A DNA stretch of 64,000 bases from Rhodospirillales bacterium 24-66-33. GTDB taxonomy: Bacteria > Pseudomonadota > Alphaproteobacteria > Reyranellales > Reyranellaceae. The notes beneath the pieces were generated by a model. It worked only from the letters and a program-made list of their open reading frames with translations, had not been told where the DNA came from and did not search any database. The position numbers were made by a program, and so were the translations under genes. The DNA is taken from contig NCHQ01000029.1 of assembly GCA_002281855.1 (NCBI GenBank), forward strand, positions 53,164-117,163. Reading direction: 5' to 3'. Shown one piece after another: positions 59,554-64,000 of the stretch (positions within the stretch are counted from its first letter, which is position 1; every line of letters starts with the position of its first letter).

Positions 59554-60331
59554 AGCCCTGCTTCTCGAAGAACGGCTGGGCCGCCGGTGTCTTCAGGAAG
59601 TCGACGAAGGCCTGTGCATCCGGATTGCTCGAACTGGCCAGCAGCGCCATCGGATAGATGATGGCCGGATGCGAAGCGGCCGGGAAAGCGCCGACGATGC
59701 GGACGGCCGGATCGGAGGCCGCGTCGGTCTTGTAGACGATGCCCAGCGGCGCCTCGCCGCGCGAGACCAGGGTCAGCGCCATGCGGACGTTCTCGGCCTG
59801 GGCCACGCGGTCGGAGACCGACGGCCAGACGCCGAGAAATTCCAGCGCCGCCTTGCCATACTTGCCGGCCGGCACCGCATCGACATTGGCCATGGCAAGG
59901 CGGCCGTCATTGCCCAGCGCGCCACGCAGGTTGAATCCCTTGTCGATCTTGAGATCGATCCGCGAGGCCTTCCCGGCGATCAGGACGATCTCGTTGCCGA
60001 GGAAGTTCGAGCGGCTGGCCGGCTTGATGAGCTTGCGCTCCGCGACATAGTCCATCCACGGCACGTCGGCCGAGATGAAGAGGTCGGCCGGAATGCCGCC
60101 CTCGATCTGCCGGGCCAGCGCAGAGCTGGCGGCATAGGAAATCCTGGTGGTCTTGCCGGTCTGCCTGGTCCAGGCGGCCGAGGCCTCGTCCAGCGCGTTC
60201 TTGAGGCTGGCGGCGGCGAGGATGACGACATACTTGCCCTGCGCCGCTGCCTTGTGGGCGAACCCGCCCGAACCCATGACCAAGGCAGCTGCCGCAAGAG
60301 CCGACGTGAATGCCCGACGAGTACCCAGCAT
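59537..60331 (-). CDS. modA: molybdate-type ABC transporter substrate-binding protein (modA), orphan
   Basis: A 264-residue periplasmic protein is called from ATG 60331 with GGAGGG four bases upstream; ATG 60343 is before that site. The signal peptide is TSALAAAALVMGSGGFAHKAAA. Mature motifs VVILAAASLKNALDEASAAW, ISYAASSALARQIEGGIPADLFISADVPWMDYV and GRLAMANVDAVPAGKYGKAALEFLG are those of ModA. It should bind molybdate or tungstate. No modB or modC is beside it. A perfect ModE box lies 25 bp upstream. The 3' end overlaps the end of protein B. Confidence 0.92.
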   Translation of the reverse strand: MLGTRRAFTSALAAAALVMGSGGFAHKAAAQGKYVVILAAASLKNALDEASAAWTRQTGKTTRISYAASSALARQIEGGIPADLFISADVPWMDYVAERKLIKPASRSNFLGNEIVLIAGKASRIDLKIDKGFNLRGALGNDGRLAMANVDAVPAGKYGKAALEFLGVWPSVSDRVAQAENVRMALTLVSRGEAPLGIVYKTDAASDPAVRIVGAFPAASHPAIIYPMALLASSSNPDAQAFVDFLKTPAAQPFFEKQGFTVLK

Positions 60332-60355
60332 GAAACCCTCCACTTCCAGACCGGC

Positions 60356-60381
60356 TCGATATATCTCATTGAATATATCGA
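60356..60381. promoter_or_regulatory. perfect ModE box before modA
   Basis: TCGATATAT (60356-60364), an 8-bp centre (CTCATTGA) and ATATATCGA (60373-60381) form a 9-bp perfect inverted repeat. The TATAT-N8-ATATA core is identical to the box at 58711 and has the spacing of the Escherichia coli ModE site. It is 25 bp upstream of the modA start, at the place where a molybdate-loaded repressor would block transcription. This is the best site of the three. Confidence 0.85.
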
Positions 60382-60495
60382 TCTTCCAGAGGATTCACAT
60401 TTTATCCATGCGGGAGGCCTACGTTGTTTCCGAATGAATATAAAGGGGCGGCCATGCCGAAGCGGCCGGCCGGATCGATGGTGAGCGGCAGCCGC

Positions 60496-61008
60496 TCACC
60501 GCGCTCGGGCGCCGGTGCGCCTGAACAGCGGTGTCGTCGACGCCTTCATCAGGTCCGCCCTCCCGGCAACCCGCAGATCGTTGCCGACGTGGTTTACCCC
60601 CCGAATCCGATCGGCGAGGTCTTCGGCATGGTGGCGGGCATCGCGGCTGTCGACGGTGCCGCTCAATGTCACGTCCCCGTCCCTCACCAGTACCTCCACG
60701 CGGCTCGCGTCGACATGCGGATCGTCGGTCAGCAGGTCGCACAGGTCCTCGCGGATACGCCCATCCGATCGCGCGTAGCCTTTCGGTCCTCGGCCGCGAT
60801 GGTTCCCGTCAGGAGGGAGATCATGGGCAGCCGAGTCGAAGACCCGGCGACTCTGCCAGCTGGCGCCGTAGCCGCTGTTGAAGCGGTCACCGCCGCGATA
60901 GACATGGTCAGGGTCGTAATACTCCCGGTGCCGATCGGCGCCGGGATCTGAATCACGGTCGCGGCCATAGGCCTGCTTCGCGTCGCGCCGAGGGTCATGG
61001 CGTGCCAT
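60496..61008 (-). CDS. BON domain protein
   Basis: A 170-residue protein. The start is put at ATG 61008 because GGAGGTGGG lies just before it; ATG 61020 (MEVGMARH) is the alternative. The first half is hydrophilic and very Arg/Asp/Gly-rich (RDSDPGADRHREYYDPD). A BON domain of about 65 residues follows (REDLCDLLTDDPHVDASRVEVLVRDGDVTLSGTVDSRDARHHAEDLADRIRGVNHVGNDLRV). Proteins like this are often stress-induced and may bind phospholipid membranes. No signal peptide is seen. Confidence 0.85.
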   Translation of the reverse strand: MARHDPRRDAKQAYGRDRDSDPGADRHREYYDPDHVYRGGDRFNSGYGASWQSRRVFDSAAHDLPPDGNHRGRGPKGYARSDGRIREDLCDLLTDDPHVDASRVEVLVRDGDVTLSGTVDSRDARHHAEDLADRIRGVNHVGNDLRVAGRADLMKASTTPLFRRTGARAR

Positions 61009-61126
61009 TCCCACCTCCATTCATTCCGATTCGAGACCTCGGAGAATGAATGGCGCGCGGCCGCCGGGGTTGCCTCCGGCGGCTATTCCACCCTGCTTGC
61101 CCTTGGCAGAGGCGAACCGGGCCGCC

Positions 61127-62182
61127 TCAGGCGGCGTAGCGGCTTTCGCTCAGCGCCGGCCACAGCTCGTCCTTGCCGGCTCTGGCGAAGGATTCGCCGA
61201 TCTTCTCGCCCCAGAAGGTTTCGCTGCCGAAGTCGCGGCGCCACACCCAGAGCCTGCGCGTATAGTGATGCAGGATGTGCTCATGGGTGAAGCCCATCGC
61301 CCCCATCGACTGGTGCGAGAGGGCCGCGATCCGGTGCGCGAAGTCGGAGCACTGGGTCTTGGCGGCGGCGATCGAGAAGCTGCCCCCCTTCTCCAGCCCG
61401 CCCTCGTCGGCATCGCGCGACGCGGACTCCGCCGAGGCGATGGTTGCAGCGACGTAGCTCGCCAGCTCGGCCAGCATGTGCTGGATCGCCTGGAAGGTGG
61501 AGATGGGACGCCCGAACTGGACGCGCTGCTTGCAGTATTCCGTGGCTGTCACCAGCACCTTGTCCGCGGCGCCCGCCATCTGCATGGCGCGGGCGAGTGC
61601 CGCGAGTTCGAGCGCGCGCCCGGCGCTGACCGGCGAGGCGCCGGAGAATTCCGGCGTCGCGCCGTCGAAGGTCACGGTGCCGTAGGGCTCGCCGGCATGG
61701 CTGGGCGCATCCTCGATCGCGACCGCGTCGCGCGGCACGACGACGAGCGTCGACTTGCCGCCCGCCGTCACGATCGCGACGAAGCGTTCGGCAACGCCCG
61801 CGAAGGGTACGCGCGCGACCTTGCCCGAGACGCGGTTGCCCTGGAGCGACAGCTCGCCCAGAGCGACCGTCGACGGGCCGCCGGCAGGCTTGCCGCCCGC
61901 AGCCGCGACCAGCAGGTTGGCGAGCGCGGTCTCGGCGACCGGCACCGGCACGGCATACTCGCCAGCGACACGCAGAAGCGCCATCAGGTCGGCCAACGTT
62001 CCGCCCACACCGTCCTGTTCTTCGGGCACGGCGATCAGCGGCAGCCCCATCTCCTCGATCTCCCTCCAGAGATCGGCGGGCCAAACGCCCTTCTCGACGC
62101 CGTTCACGATGTCCTTGCCGGCGCGCTCGGCGAAGAAGCGGCTGGCGGTCTCCAGCAGCATGTCACGGGTATCGCGGTCCAT
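61127..62182 (-). CDS. acyl-CoA dehydrogenase family protein, second of an operon
   Basis: A 351-residue acyl-CoA dehydrogenase-like protein starts at MDRDTRDMLLETASRF. The N-terminal helical domain (EKGVWPADLWREIEEMGLPLIAVPEEQDGVGG) and the C-terminal domain (CKQRVQFGRPISTFQAIQHMLAELASYV...AHRIAALSHQSMGAMGFTHEH) fit. The residue occupied by the catalytic glutamate is not evident. Paired genes of this kind often encode an alpha/beta heterodimer in which one partner is inactive, as in steroid-side-chain or CaiA-like systems. It lies 12 nt after its partner. Confidence 0.85.
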   Translation of the reverse strand: MDRDTRDMLLETASRFFAERAGKDIVNGVEKGVWPADLWREIEEMGLPLIAVPEEQDGVGGTLADLMALLRVAGEYAVPVPVAETALANLLVAAAGGKPAGGPSTVALGELSLQGNRVSGKVARVPFAGVAERFVAIVTAGGKSTLVVVPRDAVAIEDAPSHAGEPYGTVTFDGATPEFSGASPVSAGRALELAALARAMQMAGAADKVLVTATEYCKQRVQFGRPISTFQAIQHMLAELASYVAATIASAESASRDADEGGLEKGGSFSIAAAKTQCSDFAHRIAALSHQSMGAMGFTHEHILHHYTRRLWVWRRDFGSETFWGEKIGESFARAGKDELWPALSESRYAA

Positions 62183-62194
62183 GATCTTTCTCCT

Positions 62195-63352
62195 TCAGCG
62201 CAGTCCGAGGCCGCGGGCGACGATGCCGCGCAGGACCTGGGTGGTGCCGCCCTGGATGGTGTAGCTCGGCGCCATCATCGAAGCGTATTGCGCGACGTCG
62301 AGGAAGTCGGCGAGATCGTCCTCGGTCGTGGCGTCGGATTCCGCCAGCGTGCGCGCGATCTCCGGCAGGTCCTGCTGGTAGATCGTGCCGAGATCCTTCA
62401 CGAGCGACGCCTCGATGGCGGGCGACTTGCCGCCCTGCATCATACCGGCAACGGCGGTCGACATCTGCCGCAGGGTCCACAGGCGCGCGATCAGGCGGCC
62501 CAGGATGGCGTTCGCACGCTTGGACGGCTGGCGGCCGAGCACCCGTACCAGTTCACGCAGCACGTAGACGTTCTGCATGAAGCGTTCGGGACCGGAGCGC
62601 TCGAAAGCCAGCTCGCTCGTGACCTGCAGCCAGCCGTCGCCCTCGTTGCCGATCAGGCAATCCTCGGGGATGAAGGCGTCGGAGAAGGTCACCTCGTTCC
62701 AGTCATGCCGGCCGGCGAGATTGATGATCGGCCGGATGGTGACGCCCGGGGTCTTGAGGTCGACCAGAAGCTGGCTCAGCCCCTTGTGGCGGTCGCCATG
62801 CTGTCCCGAGGTGCGCACCAGCGTGATGCAGTAGTGGTTGCGATGCGCGCCGGACGTCCAGACCTTGGTGCCGTTGACGCGGAAGCCGCCCGGCACCGGC
62901 TCGGCGCGGGTGCGCACGGAGGCCAGATCGGAGCCGGAATCGGGCTCGCTCATGCCGATGCTGAAGTAACATTCGCCGCGCACGATGCGCGGCAGGATGG
63001 CCTGCCGCTGCTGTTCCGTGCCGAATTTCAGCAGAAGCGGTCCCGACTGGCGATCGGCGACCCAGTGCGAACCAGCCGGTGCACTGTTTCCGAGAAGCTC
63101 CTCGGTCACGACCAGGCGGTCGAGGAAGGAGCGCTCGGCGCCGCCATACTGTTTGGGCCAGGTGATACCGAGCCAGCCCTTGGCGCCCAGCGCCCGGCTG
63201 AACTCGGGCGACGGCGTGTTCCAGCTGGCGAAGCGGTCTTCCGACTGGATATTGGGCAGCGTCTCTTTGAGGAACGCGCGAACCTCCCCGCGCAAAGCCT
63301 CGGCCTCGGCGGGGAGATGGAATGGCGGGAACTCGAGCTTGGGAATGGACAT
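62195..63352 (-). CDS. acyl-CoA dehydrogenase, first of an operon
   Basis: A 385-residue FAD enzyme is called from ATG 63352 (MSIPKLEF); ATG 63379 would add nine residues. It has the standard fold: YFSIGMSEPDSGSDLASVRTRAEPVPGGFRVNGTKVWTSGAHRNHYCITLVRT near 130-185 and ELVRVLGRQPSKRANAILGRLIARLW in the C-terminal domain. It introduces a trans double bond into an acyl-CoA; the substrate is not shown. With its downstream partner it may form a heterodimer. Confidence 0.9.
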   Translation of the reverse strand: MSIPKLEFPPFHLPAEAEALRGEVRAFLKETLPNIQSEDRFASWNTPSPEFSRALGAKGWLGITWPKQYGGAERSFLDRLVVTEELLGNSAPAGSHWVADRQSGPLLLKFGTEQQRQAILPRIVRGECYFSIGMSEPDSGSDLASVRTRAEPVPGGFRVNGTKVWTSGAHRNHYCITLVRTSGQHGDRHKGLSQLLVDLKTPGVTIRPIINLAGRHDWNEVTFSDAFIPEDCLIGNEGDGWLQVTSELAFERSGPERFMQNVYVLRELVRVLGRQPSKRANAILGRLIARLWTLRQMSTAVAGMMQGGKSPAIEASLVKDLGTIYQQDLPEIARTLAESDATTEDDLADFLDVAQYASMMAPSYTIQGGTTQVLRGIVARGLGLR

Positions 63353-63410
63353 CATCATCTCGACGGTTGGATGCCTCATCTCTGTCGGCTAATCCTGTGC
63401 CGCGCAACCC

Positions 63411-63905
63411 GTGAGTTTCGAGGGTCGAATGCCCCGCCGTCCACCACGCCTGCCGCCGCTCTTGGCGGAATTCGACGATGACGAACGCGACGCCGTCCTG
63501 GCCGCCAACCGTGCCTTCTACAAAGCCTTCAACGATCGCGACGCCGCGGCCATGGATCAGATCTGGGCCCCTACGGGCTCCGTCATCTGCCTGCATCCGG
63601 GCCAGGCTCCCCTCCACGATCGGGCGGAGATCATGGCGAGTTGGCGTGCCATCATGAAGCACCCCGAGGCGCCGCGCGTGCGCTGCACGGAGGAATGGGT
63701 CGTCGGCCGGCCGGGCCTTGCCCTCGTCATCTGCCGCGAGATCTTGCCCAATGGCCAGCTCATGGCGAGCAACCTCTATGTGCGCCTGGCCGACGGCTGG
63801 CACATGGCAAGCCACCATTCCGGCCCCGTGCCGCCGGTCGCGACCGACCGCGCCACGTCAACCGCCTCAGCGGCGCCGGTGCGGGACCGGCGCAGGCTGC
63901 ACTAG
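63411..63905 (+). CDS. SnoaL/DUF4440-like NTF2-fold protein
   Basis: A 164-residue protein starts at GTG 63411 (ATG 63429 is possible). The NTF2-like fold is shown by VLAANRAFYKAFNDRDAAAMDQIWAPTGSVICLHPGQAPLHDRAEIMASWRAIM and then VICREILPNGQLMASNLYVRLADGWHMASHHSGP. These domains bind small molecules or act as isomerases; the role is unknown. The last 25 residues are low-complexity, and the stop codon falls right at the boundary of the IS element, so the natural C-terminus could be different. Confidence 0.82.
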   Translation: MSFEGRMPRRPPRLPPLLAEFDDDERDAVLAANRAFYKAFNDRDAAAMDQIWAPTGSVICLHPGQAPLHDRAEIMASWRAIMKHPEAPRVRCTEEWVVGRPGLALVICREILPNGQLMASNLYVRLADGWHMASHHSGPVPPVATDRATSTASAAPVRDRRRLH

Positions 63906-64000
63906 GCTGTGGTGACAAATCCTATTTGAGCCAAAGCATGATGCTTGCGAGTTTTACGAAGCCGAGGAAGTTGGCGGCGAGCTTGTCGTAGCGGGTTGCG
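63906..64000. mobile_element. end of an IS5-type insertion sequence, cut by window edge
   Basis: Right after the TAG of the NTF2-fold gene, GGCTGTGGTGACAAATCC is the probable terminal inverted repeat, and the end of a transposase gene follows on the minus strand. The rest of the element is beyond the window. The stop codon next to the IS end (CACTAG) may be part of the target site. Confidence 0.7.
63922..64000 (-). CDS. IS5-family transposase, 3' end only
   Basis: Reading from the right edge, the last 25 codons are visible: ATRYDKLAANFLGFVKLASIM and a short LWLK end before TAG at 63924-63922. The ATRYDK-x-A-x-NFL block is the C-terminal signature of IS5-type DDE transposases. The catalytic residues are outside the window. 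Whether the element is intact cannot be told. Confidence 0.75.
   Translation of the reverse strand, partial: ATRYDKLAANFLGFVKLASIMLWLK

Noticed and set aside
60424..60951. A plus-strand frame starting MFPNEYKGAAMPKR
   Set aside because: Antisense to the BON domain gene, which has a clear domain and ribosome site.
61046..63481. An 811-codon plus-strand open frame
   Set aside because: It is antisense to the two acyl-CoA dehydrogenase genes, which have clear family motifs.

Overview
The window is about two-thirds G+C and reads as the chromosome of an alphaproteobacterium. The evidence is an RNase E with a long insertion in its S1 region, the rne / amidase / PBP1A / prfB cluster, a full isc operon led by IscR, Bug-type tricarboxylate receptors, a Liv transporter and an orphan YhdP-like protein. 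A Reyranella-like or related lineage is a guess from gene content only.

Layout. (1) 1-5484: one end of an integrated phage-like element. Small, tightly packed genes run to the right, nearly all linked by 1-10 nt start/stop overlaps: a DHHA1 phosphoesterase cut by the window edge, small unknown proteins, a Gp37/Gp68 (DUF5131) protein, a DUF4326 protein, an HNH endonuclease, an excisionase-like HTH protein and a tyrosine integrase. The integrase faces the 3' end of a tRNA-Met gene (5562-5638), the likely attachment site. (2) 5772-11234: housekeeping and transport genes on the minus strand (ATG-grasp protein, alkaline-phosphatase-family phosphodiesterase, Bug receptor, mnmA), then two tandem glycine-zipper lipoproteins. 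(3) 11307-18028: the isc operon (iscR, an extra cysteine desulfurase, iscS, iscU, iscA, hscB, hscA, fdx, iscX) behind a promoter overlapping an IscR type-1 site. (4) 18269-34317: alpha/beta hydrolase, anmK, tyrS, YhdP-like protein, glnE, bcp, LysR regulator, a DUF1127-GNAT gene, amidohydrolase, a VOC / YbaK / ModA-like trio, aldo/keto reductase and TetR regulator. (5) 34543-40958: a VOC protein divergent from a flavin monooxygenase plus five-gene Liv ABC transporter, with two palindromic operators in the shared promoter. (6) 40970-54249: a minus-strand run that includes the LLM monooxygenase, prfB (with the programmed +1 frameshift), PBP1A and the amidase, divergent from rne. (7) 54264-60331: Bug receptor, aldehyde dehydrogenase, FAD/NAD(P) protein, a stand-alone ModE DNA-binding domain, two unrecognised small paralogues and an orphan modA. 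Three ModE-like boxes lie here, in front of the dehydrogenase, the small paralogues and modA. (8) 60496-64000: BON protein, a two-gene acyl-CoA dehydrogenase operon, a SnoaL-like protein and the end of an IS5-type element.

The most interesting part is region 7, a compact molybdenum-response locus. The DNA-binding half of ModE occurs without its molybdate-binding half. Next to it are two small proteins of the same predicted architecture, one directly behind a near-perfect ModE box; modA has a perfect box; and a non-molybdenum aldehyde dehydrogenase has a looser one. This suggests a molybdate-sparing switch using an uncharacterised protein pair. That is inference from sequence and position only.
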